Shown: positions 52,042-61,778, counted from the stretch's first letter. The stretch is 64,000 bases of DNA from Verrucomicrobiales bacterium (GCA_029212615.1 JARGPJ010000002.1:496001-560000), one strand, 5' to 3'. Program-made: numbers and translations. The notes: generated by a model from the letters alone, not told the origin.

Positions 52042-55000
52042 TCACTTCTGGTGAATGTATTCAGGGGTTGTCGCCAGCAAGTAAATGGCATCTTTCACTT
52101 TGCTCCCGTTGCTTTGACTGGCGATGAGATCGATCGCAATACTTCGAGGATTCGGAGTCGGCGCATTCCCATAAGTTGCCTTGAAATTGCCGGCCATTAA
52201 GAGGACATCGAGATGATCCACCAGCGTCGTGACGGCCTCGGCAACAGTTGCTCCTCCACTGATCTCGGCATCGTAGAATGCCTGAACGCTGGCTTTGTCG
52301 ATCGCGACATTATCCAGGTCAGGATCGGTTTGTCCGACCAGGGCATTCACGCCCTGCCATGTTCCCCGTGAGATCTGATTGAGATAATTCAGGTTGTAAA
52401 TCACCTGTGTCTCAGTCGTTTGAATCATCTCCGGGGCAACGAGGCCGGCAGCAGAGGCTGCTCCTCCGGGCTCATAGTCAGGCAGAAACCAGTTGAACAC
52501 CGTCGGCGGCCTCAGTGGAGACTGGCTCAGAACCGTTGTTGTGTCACCATACCTGAAACGGGTCATCCCGGGCGGAAAATTGTCCAACTGTCCCGCCGGA
52601 TAGCCATAGGCACTGAGGTCTGATAAAGGCAACTGTGAGTTTGCATCAAATGCCCTCAAAATTTGAGTATAGCGAACAATGGGCTCCTTCTGTTTTCCGT
52701 AGCCGATGTCATCTGCGAGACTTAGGGTCCTCGCCTCATAGTCGAGAAGGATCGCCCGCACCATCGCTCCGAAATCACCACGCTGACCACTTCCCGACCC
52801 GTTGTATGTGCCTGACTCATACGCCTGTGCGACCCGGTAAACATACCCCCGGCTCGGGTTACTGTGAGTGAGCCGCTGAATCATCAGCCTCGCCAGAAAC
52901 GGACCTGTATTCTGATGGTTATGGATGATATCGAGAGCTGCATCCAGGCAAGCTTCACCACTCAGTCCCGCGGAAACCGTTCCGCCGAGAAAGTTCTTCT
53001 CACCGGTGTCATGCTTGTCCGCGAAATTCTTCATCGGGTTCGTCCAGGAAGCCTGGAAATACTTTGGCCCGTTCCCCCGGTTGAAATTGGTGTTGTCTAC
53101 AACCGGATACCCATCAGCTTTGTTCCCGTGACCTTTACTGAAGCTCCATCCCGTAAAGACTCGCGCCAACTCGGTGATATCCTCATTTGTATAGGTTTGA
53201 ATAGGTAGCCCTCCCTCGTCGAGTTCGAGGGTTCCGTCAGGATTAAGCTGGAGCAACCCGACCGAGAACAGTTGCATGATCTCACGAGCGTAATTCTCAT
53301 CCGGAGCCACGAGAATGTTCCCGTTTCCATCGGAGAGTGCTTTCTGATTTTTGAGGGAGCTCAAATAAGCGCCCATGACAGGGCTCTTACTGATGTCCTC
53401 AATTAATGAACGGAAGTTTCCGTCTGCAGCAGCAACCAGATTATCATAGTATTTAGCTGCCCCGTAGTGACGAACCCGAACATTATTCTCGGCTTCGGAA
53501 ATAACGAATATCTCGCTCAGAGCAAAACCGGTTCGTTGACGGAGCTGATCATGAGCCTTCACTGCAATCGGCCACCAGCCGCGGCGACGATTATTATGAT
53601 CCGGGTCGTTTGAGTTATCAAAATTTATCGGGTCCGACCCTCTTAGCGCCCACTCCTGTTGGTCAGCGGCGTAGGTGTAATCGTAGAGGTTTGTCTGATC
53701 GAGCGCAAACTGGTCATCAATCCACTGAGCGAACCCGGCAATGCGATCGCCACCGTGATTATTGTTGATATCATCAACCAATCCTTCAATCTCAGCTTGA
53801 GTCGGCCCGAAAGTCGCCTGCGTGAGAAAGCGGGAAACATCCCGGGTGAGATCATCTCCGGATAGCGAGGTGATGGCAGGCGGTACCGCCGGTTCCTCAT
53901 AAGTGCCCCCATCAACAAGGCTGTAGACGGCACGAATTTCACCGGACTGAAACTGTTCGGTATGCACGTTAGCATAAAGAAAGAAACCATTCTGCTTGTT
54001 GAGAGAATCGATTAAATCCTGACCCGAATACGGTTCGCTGGGAACGATGTCCCAGACCTCTCCGGTAACCTGACCATGAGGAAGACTGATCACTGTTGGC
54101 CCCGGCAGACCATTCGGCGAAGATTCATCAGCATGGTGGATGTGTGAAGCATTCTGGCCAGTCGTCAGTCCACTGAACGAAGACGAAACCACTGCTTGAG
54201 TATTGCTTCCATTCATCACAAGCGTCGAGAATCCGGAAGCTGAAGTTTGGCCGGCAGCCCACGGCTCAGCGGTATAGAGCCCCACATAGAGCTTGTCATT
54301 GTCCGGATCGTCGGTCGCATCGCTGATCGTCCCGGTTTTGGCTGACCCGGTAAGGATGTAATCCGGATCCGTCTGTAAAGTGATCCTGAAATTCTCAGGA
54401 TACTCAAAGATGCCGTCATCGATTGGATCAACGTAAATGATGATACTCGCTGCGTTCTCCGGAATCGTGACCGCGCCATTGAGAATCGTCCCGTTATTCA
54501 GAGTAACATTGTAGTCACTCGGACTGCTTACCGCATCAAGATCAGTCGAACCATCGATCGTAAAATTGACATCGAGAGAGGCTTTTCCGACCTTTCGGTT
54601 TATACGAAAACGGGCACGAGTTCCCTCCTTCTCAAAAGAATCCTTATCCAGAGTGGCAAGCGAGACCGATCCGCCACTGAACACAAACGGATCATAACCC
54701 GCTTCAAATTCTTCGAGATGAGTGAGTAGATCATTGTCAGGATCATTACCCGCATCGTTCGGATCGGCGGGATTCAGGCCATTCTGCGTCTCCCAGTCAT
54801 CACCCATGCCGTCACCATCTGAATCAAGCACAGTCGCAGCAGTCAGATATCCAACCACTTCGTCGGCGTGATCATTTCCTCCCGGAAGGCTCTCTTCCTC
54901 CTCGGCAAAAATGGTAGCACTTCCCGCGGTCAGTTTCCTTGATCGAATCGTGACAGGGTCCGCTTCGTTGTAGCTTTGAAAATCAGCCAGAAAGACCGGC

Positions 55001-56514
55001 AGCGCGTAGTTGGCGCCGAAGCTGACCACCTCATCGATATGGCTCACTGTATTGGTCGACCCGACCGTGAAGTTCATTCCACCAATACTGGTGAAACTCC
55101 CCTGCCCTGACTCTATCGCGACGTAGTGTACGGTCTCGGGACCATGGGTTCCGTCATTTCCTTTTTCTTCATCCAACTCAACGGCGAACCCGTCCCCGTC
55201 AATCCCACTGAACCGGTGCGTGAGCGCTTCCGGCTCATTTGTCGTCACGATCTGACCGAGAACAATCGGAGTAGCAGTGAATGGATCGATAAAACTCTCA
55301 GCTGCAGCCACGTGGGTTGCCCCCCCTACCTCGCCTGCCTGCCACTTGAGTCCACCCATTTCAAAAACACCGGCCTCCATCACAAGGACACTGACCGACT
55401 CAACGTTGTGACCGCCATCGCGATAATCCCACTCATCAACTTGAGCCTCAAAGCTGGTCGCGGTCACATTCCGAACCCGCACCGTTGATTTATCACCGCC
55501 ATTCATGCTGGGCGGGCCGAGCACGACGACGGGATTCGAATAGGTCTGAGACAGATCGACCGTTTCCCAGTCATCACTCATGTTGATCGTTAAAAGTTGA
55601 AGCTTGGAATCAGCTTCACCATAGGCATCACCTACGATCATCAGGCCGACATTCTCGGAAGTATGACCAATCTCATCATCCTTCGATAACTCTTCTTCCA
55701 GCCAAATCACGGCCGATGTGTCGGTCGCAGATCGATAGCGGAGGCGGGCCACGTCACCGCCGTCCCGCGTTTGCTGATTACCGAGAATTCCGGGATTCCG
55801 GAGGAGCCCTCCGAAGTTGACGGTCGTGTTTCCACCAGTGACAACGTCGCCAGTCAGGAGAATTTCAAAAGGTCGACCATTCAGGTATCCCTGCCCGGGA
55901 GTCGCCGCAATGTAACCGACAGACTCATTTAGAATGGCGGTTGTCGCCAGTTCTTCATCTTGAAGCTGAACCTGAAAGGATGTCGTGCTGACGTTGCGCG
56001 CTCGGGTGATGAGTGCCTTCGTATCTGTTGCATCCAGCATATTGACCGCCGTTTCAACCTGGGACAGAACCACTGGAGCCACGACGTGACTACCAGCCAG
56101 TGATACCGTCTTGAAACCGGAACTGACGTTGGTTCTACCTGCCTCGAAAATGAGCCCGCCTATATCATGAACCCCTTCTTCGAGAACAAAATAGGAAACT
56201 GTTTCAGCGGTGTGCGAACCGTCGAGGTAGTCATACTCATCAATCTGCCATTCGAATCCAGATGTAGTTACATTTCGAACTCTGACGGTACTTGGATTCC
56301 CCCCCGCAGTGGTGAGAGGCCCCATCACAACAACCGGTGGCGTTGCATACGTTTCGTCAAAAGCGACGTTATGCCATTGCGCCGAATTCGACTGGTTTTT
56401 GGTAAGGGTTCCAAACTCGGAAACCGGGTTTGCCTGAACATTAGCAATACATGCAATCGTACAAGCCGCAGTTAGTAGACCCGTCAAACGACGGACCAAT
56501 CCATGGTATTTCAT
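52042..56514 (-). CDS. Large DUF1800 protein with lectin-like, Calx-beta and CHRD domains
   Basis: This protein has about 1490 residues from the ATG at 56512-56514 (signal peptide, about 1-29). Repeated units each containing STVRVRNVTxxxFExQxDExxxxDGxHxxE (about 30-555, roughly five copies, two strong) resemble the H-type lectin (H_lectin) fold. A DxDGDGxxDDWE calcium-type linker follows (about 565-610), then a Calx-beta domain (about 620-735), a CHRD domain (about 740-870) and the DUF1800 domain (about 890-1480), whose start is DVSRFLTQATFGPTQ. The whole chain is probably exported and surface-anchored. It heads a minus-strand run DUF1800-DUF1501-GspG-like-gspE-F-G-H. Confidence 0.85.
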   Translation of the reverse strand: MKYHGLVRRLTGLLTAACTIACIANVQANPVSEFGTLTKNQSNSAQWHNVAFDETYATPPVVVMGPLTTAGGNPSTVRVRNVTTSGFEWQIDEYDYLDGSHTAETVSYFVLEEGVHDIGGLIFEAGRTNVSSGFKTVSLAGSHVVAPVVLSQVETAVNMLDATDTKALITRARNVSTTSFQVQLQDEELATTAILNESVGYIAATPGQGYLNGRPFEILLTGDVVTGGNTTVNFGGLLRNPGILGNQQTRDGGDVARLRYRSATDTSAVIWLEEELSKDDEIGHTSENVGLMIVGDAYGEADSKLQLLTINMSDDWETVDLSQTYSNPVVVLGPPSMNGGDKSTVRVRNVTATSFEAQVDEWDYRDGGHNVESVSVLVMEAGVFEMGGLKWQAGEVGGATHVAAAESFIDPFTATPIVLGQIVTTNEPEALTHRFSGIDGDGFAVELDEEKGNDGTHGPETVHYVAIESGQGSFTSIGGMNFTVGSTNTVSHIDEVVSFGANYALPVFLADFQSYNEADPVTIRSRKLTAGSATIFAEEEESLPGGNDHADEVVGYLTAATVLDSDGDGMGDDWETQNGLNPADPNDAGNDPDNDLLTHLEEFEAGYDPFVFSGGSVSLATLDKDSFEKEGTRARFRINRKVGKASLDVNFTIDGSTDLDAVSSPSDYNVTLNNGTILNGAVTIPENAASIIIYVDPIDDGIFEYPENFRITLQTDPDYILTGSAKTGTISDATDDPDNDKLYVGLYTAEPWAAGQTSASGFSTLVMNGSNTQAVVSSSFSGLTTGQNASHIHHADESSPNGLPGPTVISLPHGQVTGEVWDIVPSEPYSGQDLIDSLNKQNGFFLYANVHTEQFQSGEIRAVYSLVDGGTYEEPAVPPAITSLSGDDLTRDVSRFLTQATFGPTQAEIEGLVDDINNNHGGDRIAGFAQWIDDQFALDQTNLYDYTYAADQQEWALRGSDPINFDNSNDPDHNNRRRGWWPIAVKAHDQLRQRTGFALSEIFVISEAENNVRVRHYGAAKYYDNLVAAADGNFRSLIEDISKSPVMGAYLSSLKNQKALSDGNGNILVAPDENYAREIMQLFSVGLLQLNPDGTLELDEGGLPIQTYTNEDITELARVFTGWSFSKGHGNKADGYPVVDNTNFNRGNGPKYFQASWTNPMKNFADKHDTGEKNFLGGTVSAGLSGEACLDAALDIIHNHQNTGPFLARLMIQRLTHSNPSRGYVYRVAQAYESGTYNGSGSGQRGDFGAMVRAILLDYEARTLSLADDIGYGKQKEPIVRYTQILRAFDANSQLPLSDLSAYGYPAGQLDNFPPGMTRFRYGDTTTVLSQSPLRPPTVFNWFLPDYEPGGAASAAGLVAPEMIQTTETQVIYNLNYLNQISRGTWQGVNALVGQTDPDLDNVAIDKASVQAFYDAEISGGATVAEAVTTLVDHLDVLLMAGNFKATYGNAPTPNPRSIAIDLIASQSNGSKVKDAIYLLATTPEYIHQK

Positions 56515-56806
56515 AAGCGATTTAGGGGGCTGGATTGTGCGACAGGCACGCAATCCGTTATTTTTTAGTGGTTTATGGACCCCTAACCGCTGAAACTAAA
56601 ATCCACCCAACCGGAACGTTGGGATGACAATTCCAGTGTGGGCGGCGGGAGACATGGCGCGATCCTGCTCAAATTTTGCGGGATCCGTCAATCCTTTTAT
56701 TGCCTTTTTGTACAAAAAAGTGCTTTTACAACTATTTCCCCCTTTATTAGATAGCCCTACCTATATACGCATAAAAAATGAGCCAGGTTCAAATCATGGA
56801 TGAGCG
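56515..56806. other. Divergent intergenic region between DUF1800 and the redoxin gene
   Basis: These 292 bases separate divergent genes and should hold both promoters. Seen in it are a seven-pair hairpin AGTGGTT/AACCGCT (about 56563-56587), an AT-rich block (56690-56790) and a perfect palindrome at 56705-56718. A further six-base dyad CCAGAT/ATCTGG lies just inside the redoxin reading frame (about 56817-56844). No gene was supported. Confidence 0.5.
56705..56718. promoter_or_regulatory. Perfect 14-base palindrome
   Basis: TTTTTGTACAAAAA is self-complementary and lies in an AT-rich block about 100 bases upstream of the redoxin gene and 190 bases upstream of the DUF1800 start. It could bind a dimeric regulator serving both divergent genes. 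Chance is a real alternative in AT-rich DNA. Confidence 0.3.
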
Positions 56807-58675
56807 ATGATCCTTGCCAGATCTATAGATAGAAGGCAATCTGGTCAGATGCAGAAATGGGTAGGAAATATTGCCATCACCACACTCCTTGTCACATTTT
56901 CGACTTCACACGCAGAGACGAAGAAGCCCCTTCCCGCATGGAGTTCGTCACTTCAATGCCTTGCCCCGCTTGCCCGGGAGGCAAGGGAAGGCAACGCCCC
57001 TCTCAAACTGGATCAAGCCTTCTTTGATGGCCCTTACCGCTTCGACCGCCAACTTCGTAATGCCTCCGAAAAGGCAATAACCAGAGAGGGCTTTGAGCGA
57101 CTTCTCGCCTTTGATGACCGTGAAGCCGAACTGGCGTTTCGGGAGGCGGTAGTCCGGGCCGGTGACACAACATCAGCGTGGATCGGGCTGGCGGCGGCCA
57201 ATACTTCCTCACTGAGAAGGTTCGCCTGTTTCGCCGACGCGGCGACAGCCTCAACCCCGACAGCTGAAGAGTCGATGTGGATCAGAAATCTCCGTGCCGC
57301 CGTCCTCGAATCAGATGAGGAGGCTTTGAACGAATGGCTCAGTCTCGCCATCTCTTCAGACGATTTCGCTATCGCGGTCTCCCTCGCATGCCACCTCATT
57401 CGACGTGCCTCGATGAACATACCGGACGACCGTACAAGTGAGATCATGCAAGCTCTCACCGAAGCATTCCCGGAAATAGCACGGGTTCCATTCCTCAACG
57501 AAACCGGAGACCTCCCAGTCAGACAGGACATGAGCCCGACCTCTGAGAAATACCCCTCGGCCTGGTGGAGTCGACTCTCAGCGGAGCAGGCACTCAATGC
57601 CGGACAGTTGAACAACGCCGCAGGATTTCTCAGGCGCTCGATAGACCATGAGTGGAACCGCCTCGAGCAGACCGGGCAGATCATGCCTGAAGCATCGCTA
57701 AATTTGGGGGAAACTTCTGCACGCCTCTTGCAGCTATTGCTGAGCGGAAACGAAACAGACGAAGCTTCTTCCTTCGCGAAAGCTCTCATGAAGCTTCCGC
57801 GGGATGCCAACGCCGTCGGTAAGAAGTGGAGCCGCCTCCAGCGGGAAGCCACGACATGGGTCGTCGCAAGGCAAACCCTCGCTCAAATAGCACTTCGAGA
57901 GAAAGACTGGGAAGGCGTTGCCGCGCTACCAAAAGGCTTCACCTCGCGGGACAAAGCTGAGTGGTTCTTCTGGCAAGTCATGGCAAAGGTAAATGCAAAA
58001 CAGGATTTCAACCTCTGGCTTGCTGCCCTGAGAAGAGAAGCCGAAGGATCAGACCTCGTTTCTGCTGCCGAATCCTATTTGCACTGGCAAACCGAAGGTG
58101 AATGGCTGGCGGAAGGCTCCTTTCCCGGGATTCCCCCATTCTGGCTCGCAGAATCAACGGCTCCCTCACTTTCGCCAGGTCCCACTGTTTCGACGGAGAA
58201 CCTTATCATGCCCCTCAAGCTTCCTGCTGCTCCCTTCACTCTTGAGAACGGAGAGAATGAAATGGTCAGCCTCGACCAGTTCATCGGAGAGCCGCTCGTG
58301 GTCATCTTCTTTCTCGGGGGTGGATGCCTCCACTGCGTCGAACAACTCAACGCTTTCGGTCCAAAAGCGGAATCCTTCGCCGAAGCCGGCATCAAGATGC
58401 TCGCAATCAGCACCGACCCGGTAAGCGTCCTGACTCAGGCCGTGGCCGCTTCTCCTGACGAAAACACCCCTTTCCCCATTCCCATCGTTTCAAATGAGGA
58501 TCTTGACGTTTTTCAATCCTGGGGCGCCTATGACGATTTTGACGGGCGGGCGATTCACGGGACCTTTCTCCTCGACCGGAAGGGGGAAATCATCTGGATG
58601 GAAACCGGAAACACTCCCTACATGCATGGGGACTACCTCCTCTACGAAGCAACCCGCCTCCTTACCCATCCCTGA
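56807..58675 (+). CDS. Secreted helical-repeat protein with C-terminal peroxiredoxin-like (AhpC/TSA) domain
   Basis: This 622-residue protein has a signal peptide ending HAE, at about residue 37 of this reading or residue 23 from a second ATG at 56849. The central part (about 50-450) is helical and resembles tetratricopeptide-like repeats. The C-terminal domain (about 470-615) is an AhpC/TSA redoxin with GGGCLHC (Cys507 and Cys510, a CxxC), ISTDPVSVL and HGTFLLDRKGEI. The CxxC instead of the peroxiredoxin TxxC suggests a thioredoxin-like (TlpA/ResA) reaction. It has no close operon partner, and the ThuA gene follows after 55 bases. Confidence 0.82.
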   Translation: MILARSIDRRQSGQMQKWVGNIAITTLLVTFSTSHAETKKPLPAWSSSLQCLAPLAREAREGNAPLKLDQAFFDGPYRFDRQLRNASEKAITREGFERLLAFDDREAELAFREAVVRAGDTTSAWIGLAAANTSSLRRFACFADAATASTPTAEESMWIRNLRAAVLESDEEALNEWLSLAISSDDFAIAVSLACHLIRRASMNIPDDRTSEIMQALTEAFPEIARVPFLNETGDLPVRQDMSPTSEKYPSAWWSRLSAEQALNAGQLNNAAGFLRRSIDHEWNRLEQTGQIMPEASLNLGETSARLLQLLLSGNETDEASSFAKALMKLPRDANAVGKKWSRLQREATTWVVARQTLAQIALREKDWEGVAALPKGFTSRDKAEWFFWQVMAKVNAKQDFNLWLAALRREAEGSDLVSAAESYLHWQTEGEWLAEGSFPGIPPFWLAESTAPSLSPGPTVSTENLIMPLKLPAAPFTLENGENEMVSLDQFIGEPLVVIFFLGGGCLHCVEQLNAFGPKAESFAEAGIKMLAISTDPVSVLTQAVAASPDENTPFPIPIVSNEDLDVFQSWGAYDDFDGRAIHGTFLLDRKGEIIWMETGNTPYMHGDYLLYEATRLLTHP

Positions 58676-58730
58676 TTCCGCGCTCTCTCCCACTTGACCT
58701 TTTCACCCTCACGAGTCCAAACTTGAGACG

Positions 58731-59681
58731 ATGCTCCATTCACCCCGCCCGACATTGAGACTGATTTCCCTTACCGCTGCACTTTTCACGTTCACCTTTT
58801 TCACGACTCGGCAAGCAGAGGCTGACATGAACGACGATGGAAAGACCGTGATCTGTTTTGTTTCTCATCAGACGTCTCACGGGTTCGGAAAACACGAATA
58901 CTCTGCCGGCTCACATTTAATTGGGGAATGGCTTACTGAAAGCTATCCGGACAAAACCATCGAGACTCGTTACGCCGTCGAATGGCCCGCCGATCCCGGG
59001 TCCTTTTTTAATAACGCTGATACGGTTGTCTTTTTCTGCACGGGAGGACCGTCGCATCTCGTGAACCAGCATGTCCGCGAGTTTGATGAAGTGATGCGCA
59101 CAGGCGCGGGGATTGCCTGCCTCCACTATGCTGTCGAAGTTCCCATCGGCCCAAGCGGCAAAGGCATGCTCGCCTGGATGGGTGGCTACTTCGAAACGAA
59201 CTGGTCCGTCAACCCACACTGGGTCGCCTCATTTGAATCTTTCTCCGACCATCCTGCCGCGAACGGCATTCACCCCTTCGAAATGGATGACGAATGGTAC
59301 TTCCACATGCGTTTCGTTGGCGACATGAAAGGCGTCTCACCGATTCTCTCGGCCGTTGCTCCTGAACAAACCATGAAACGGAAAGACGGTGATCATTCCG
59401 GAAACCCTGCGGTGCGGAAAGCCGTCGCTGCCGGAGAACCTCAGCACGTCGCATGGGCCTACGAGCGCGGGGAAGACTACCGGCACGGTCGAGGCTACGG
59501 CTTCACCGGATTGCACTATCACTGGAACTGGGAAGACGACAACTTTCGTAAAACCGTCCTCAATGGCGTCGCCTGGTCCGCCGGGCTCGAGATTCCAGAG
59601 GCAGGGATTGAAACCTCCCGGCCAACGAGAGAGTTTCTGGAAAAGAATATCATGAACTACGCCGGGGCGCAGAAGAAGTAG
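58731..59681 (+). CDS. ThuA-domain protein, secreted
   Basis: This 316-residue protein has a signal peptide (about 1-33, ending AEA) and a ThuA-like fold of the glutamine amidotransferase class. Motifs seen are VICFVSHQTSHGFGKHE near the N-terminus, GGPSHLVN, GIACLHYAVE (a nucleophile-elbow-like turn without an obvious Cys triad), and GRGYGFTGLHYHWNWEDDNFRKTVLNGVAW (in part) near the end. ThuA proteins are linked to trehalose and other sugar use, and PVC bacteria carry many. Its 3' end overlaps the convergent transposase gene by 32 bases. Confidence 0.85.
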   Translation: MLHSPRPTLRLISLTAALFTFTFFTTRQAEADMNDDGKTVICFVSHQTSHGFGKHEYSAGSHLIGEWLTESYPDKTIETRYAVEWPADPGSFFNNADTVVFFCTGGPSHLVNQHVREFDEVMRTGAGIACLHYAVEVPIGPSGKGMLAWMGGYFETNWSVNPHWVASFESFSDHPAANGIHPFEMDDEWYFHMRFVGDMKGVSPILSAVAPEQTMKRKDGDHSGNPAVRKAVAAGEPQHVAWAYERGEDYRHGRGYGFTGLHYHWNWEDDNFRKTVLNGVAWSAGLEIPEAGIETSRPTREFLEKNIMNYAGAQKK

Positions 59682-60723
59682 GAGAAATCACCTCCTTCTG
59701 AAGATCCCTCAGGACACGTAATTCGCCCCACTCCGCACCGCGCATTTTTCGAGCGCCGGTCACGCGCGTTTTGCCGTAGCGTTGTCGTCGTCCCTGTTCG
59801 CGGGAGAACACTCCGTTGATGAATTCAGCGCTCCCGAGAATCGCGCCGTCACAGAAATACCTCACCCGATGTCGCAGGATTCGACGAATCGGCATCGCAC
59901 CGTTTTCTGCAAATACTTCCTCAACCTCTGCTTCGCTGAATCCACGACGACCACGCTCACCGGCAACTTCGTCGGCGGACTGTTCCAATCCATCATCATA
60001 CAGAAAAAGGCGATAGCGATTCTGCGTGCGACGCCAGTCAGACTTGAAACAGGCATCCTGTAGCGACTCACTGAGAATGATTCCCAGGCCAGCCCGTGCC
60101 TTCTTCGCTCCCCCGGTCGCCGAAACCGCTTCCGCATACCCGCACCAGCGATAGTCTTCCGGATTCTCGACGATGCCCGCTCTGACGGGGTTGAGATCAA
60201 TGTAGGCCGCCACCGTAATCAGAGCGGTTTCACTTCCCTCTACTAGAACACTCTTGTAGCGCCCTTCCCATAGCGTGCCGGTGCGGTTCAGTCGCTTGTT
60301 CATGTAGAGCGTGACCCGTTGCTTCAAGTCCTTGAGGAAGAGCCCCATGTCGCCACGGCGTCTCTCGTAGCGGGAGAGAATCTCCTGACGCCATTTTTCG
60401 TTGCCGGATTCTTTTGCCCGTTCCAACTCCTGCTGAACGCCCATAACCGTGAATGAATCGTGAAGGAGCGGAAGAACCTTCAGAAGTTCCCCCTCCGTCA
60501 ACGGTTTGAGATCCCCTTTCTCCGGCACATCGAGCAGCAGATGAAAGTGATTCGTCATCAGACAGTAGGTCACCACTCGAACTCCCGTAAAAGCCTCAAG
60601 ATTCCGCATGATCTTTCGAAAAATTTCTTTGTCCGTGGGTTCAAATACCATCCTCCGGTCCACGACCCGCGAAACGACATGGTAAAACGAACGCCCCTCT
60701 CCGAGCAGTCTGGCTGTTCTCAT
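59650..60723 (-). CDS. RAYT (IS200-like, REP-associated tyrosine transposase)
   Basis: This is a Y1-type transposase of about 357 residues from the ATG at 60721-60723. A longer reading to 60768 adds 15 residues next to a repeat. Landmarks are FYHVVSRVVDRRMVF, the HUH metal motif in MTNHFHLLLDVP, GTLWEGRYKSVLVEG and AAYIDLNPVRAGIVENPEDYRW. A C-terminal extension (about 255-340) follows, as in the RAYT branch. RAYTs cut and paste short REP-like hairpins as single-stranded DNA. Copies of a GGGACAGACC repeat lie just beyond its 5' end. The C-terminal codons overlap the convergent ThuA gene. Confidence 0.88.
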   Translation of the reverse strand: MRTARLLGEGRSFYHVVSRVVDRRMVFEPTDKEIFRKIMRNLEAFTGVRVVTYCLMTNHFHLLLDVPEKGDLKPLTEGELLKVLPLLHDSFTVMGVQQELERAKESGNEKWRQEILSRYERRRGDMGLFLKDLKQRVTLYMNKRLNRTGTLWEGRYKSVLVEGSETALITVAAYIDLNPVRAGIVENPEDYRWCGYAEAVSATGGAKKARAGLGIILSESLQDACFKSDWRRTQNRYRLFLYDDGLEQSADEVAGERGRRGFSEAEVEEVFAENGAMPIRRILRHRVRYFCDGAILGSAEFINGVFSREQGRRQRYGKTRVTGARKMRGAEWGELRVLRDLQKEVISPTSSAPRRSS

Positions 60724-60770
60724 GCGGGGACCATAAACTGTTCGTAAGAACACTTCAAGAGAAATCAACT

Positions 60771-60790
60771 GGAGGTCTGTCCCTTAAAAC
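60771..60790 (-). repeat. GGGACAGACC repeat, copy 1 (inverted)
   Basis: On the minus strand this reads GTTTTAAGGGACAGACCTCC and continues with AGTTGATTTC, similar to but diverged from copies 2 and 3. It lies about 50 bases upstream of the transposase start and overlaps the stop of the adjacent hypothetical gene. Its inner AGGGACAGACCT can form a short three-to-four-pair hairpin around GACAGA. It is probably a REP-like element mobilised by the RAYT. Confidence 0.65.
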
Positions 60791-61674
60791 TAAACTATAA
60801 CGGCGATTCCCATCAACGCGACCGCCATTATCACGTAGGGCCAGACTGGTGAACGCGAGGGCGATGGGGACTCCACTTGCTCTCCGTTTACATCCGATTC
60901 TTCAGGGCTTAAAGGCTGTTCTGCTTCTGTTGGTCGAGCAGTAGGCGATTCTGCTTCTGCTCCTCCTGTCGAGCCGGATTGGATATGCTCCACAACACTC
61001 GATACAAGCTCTGAACCAGGTTGATCGCCCAGAGCTTGTAGCTCAGCGGCACGTGCTTTGAGAACAGGTATATCGCTTGGATTACCGTTAACTCGATACC
61101 ATTCGGCCACTCTTGTTTGAACTTGCCCGTCGTTGAGTTGCAGCAGTCTCGAGACCGTCTCACCTGTGAGACCTTCCCCATATGTCTTGAAGACGAAAAA
61201 TGAACTACGGATCAATCCCAACGCCTTCGTCGCTCGGTGATACTCGTTGAACTCAAGATCTGAGCCGACCCCGGGAACTGGAGTCGTGCGACTCAACACA
61301 TCATTTAGCTGTTCAACCTTATGGGATTCCGCCTCTAAGATTTCTGCGTATTGCTGAAGGATCTCTTCGCTATAGCCATTCAAGTCATGTAGTGCTCGAA
61401 GCCCTGCCGAGATCGCCATGACGTCAGATACACCGTCCCCATTGAAGAACGAGTCCTTAACGTACGCCCAAACCTCTTGCTCTCGACCGGAGAGTTCTGA
61501 GCGAACTCGCGCGCGCATTTCTTCTCCATATCCGGCTTCTCCATATCCGCCAAGCATTTCGGCAAAATCGAAGTCTTTTGCATACACGAGGACAGAACAA
61601 AAATTAAGGTAAACCATGCTGCACACGATTCCCCCTATTCGAGCATCACTCAGTTTTTGCGGCAGGATGTGCAT
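60790..61674 (-). CDS. Hypothetical secreted protein with C-terminal membrane anchor
   Basis: I recognise no family in this 294-residue protein. It has a likely signal peptide (1-33; basic start, then IGGIVCSMVYLNFCSVLVYA). A helical region (about 40-225) is rich in Glu and Leu. A Ser/Pro/Glu-rich linker follows (about 230-275), and a C-terminal hydrophobic segment (VWPYVIMAVALMGIAVIV) probably anchors it in the inner membrane. An alternative start at 61615-61617 would lose much of the signal. The stop codon TAG falls at the edge of repeat copy 1, and copy 2 lies 105 bases upstream of the start. It may be accessory, brought in with the repeats. Confidence 0.55.
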   Translation of the reverse strand: MHILPQKLSDARIGGIVCSMVYLNFCSVLVYAKDFDFAEMLGGYGEAGYGEEMRARVRSELSGREQEVWAYVKDSFFNGDGVSDVMAISAGLRALHDLNGYSEEILQQYAEILEAESHKVEQLNDVLSRTTPVPGVGSDLEFNEYHRATKALGLIRSSFFVFKTYGEGLTGETVSRLLQLNDGQVQTRVAEWYRVNGNPSDIPVLKARAAELQALGDQPGSELVSSVVEHIQSGSTGGAEAESPTARPTEAEQPLSPEESDVNGEQVESPSPSRSPVWPYVIMAVALMGIAVIV

Positions 61675-61778
61675 GTATCTTATTTTCTTGGTGTTGTTGT
61701 AATCGCTTGGAAGCTCCTAGGACATTCTCAGGAGAAGTCCCGAAACCCCATGGTCCAGCACCCGTCATTAAATTTTGA

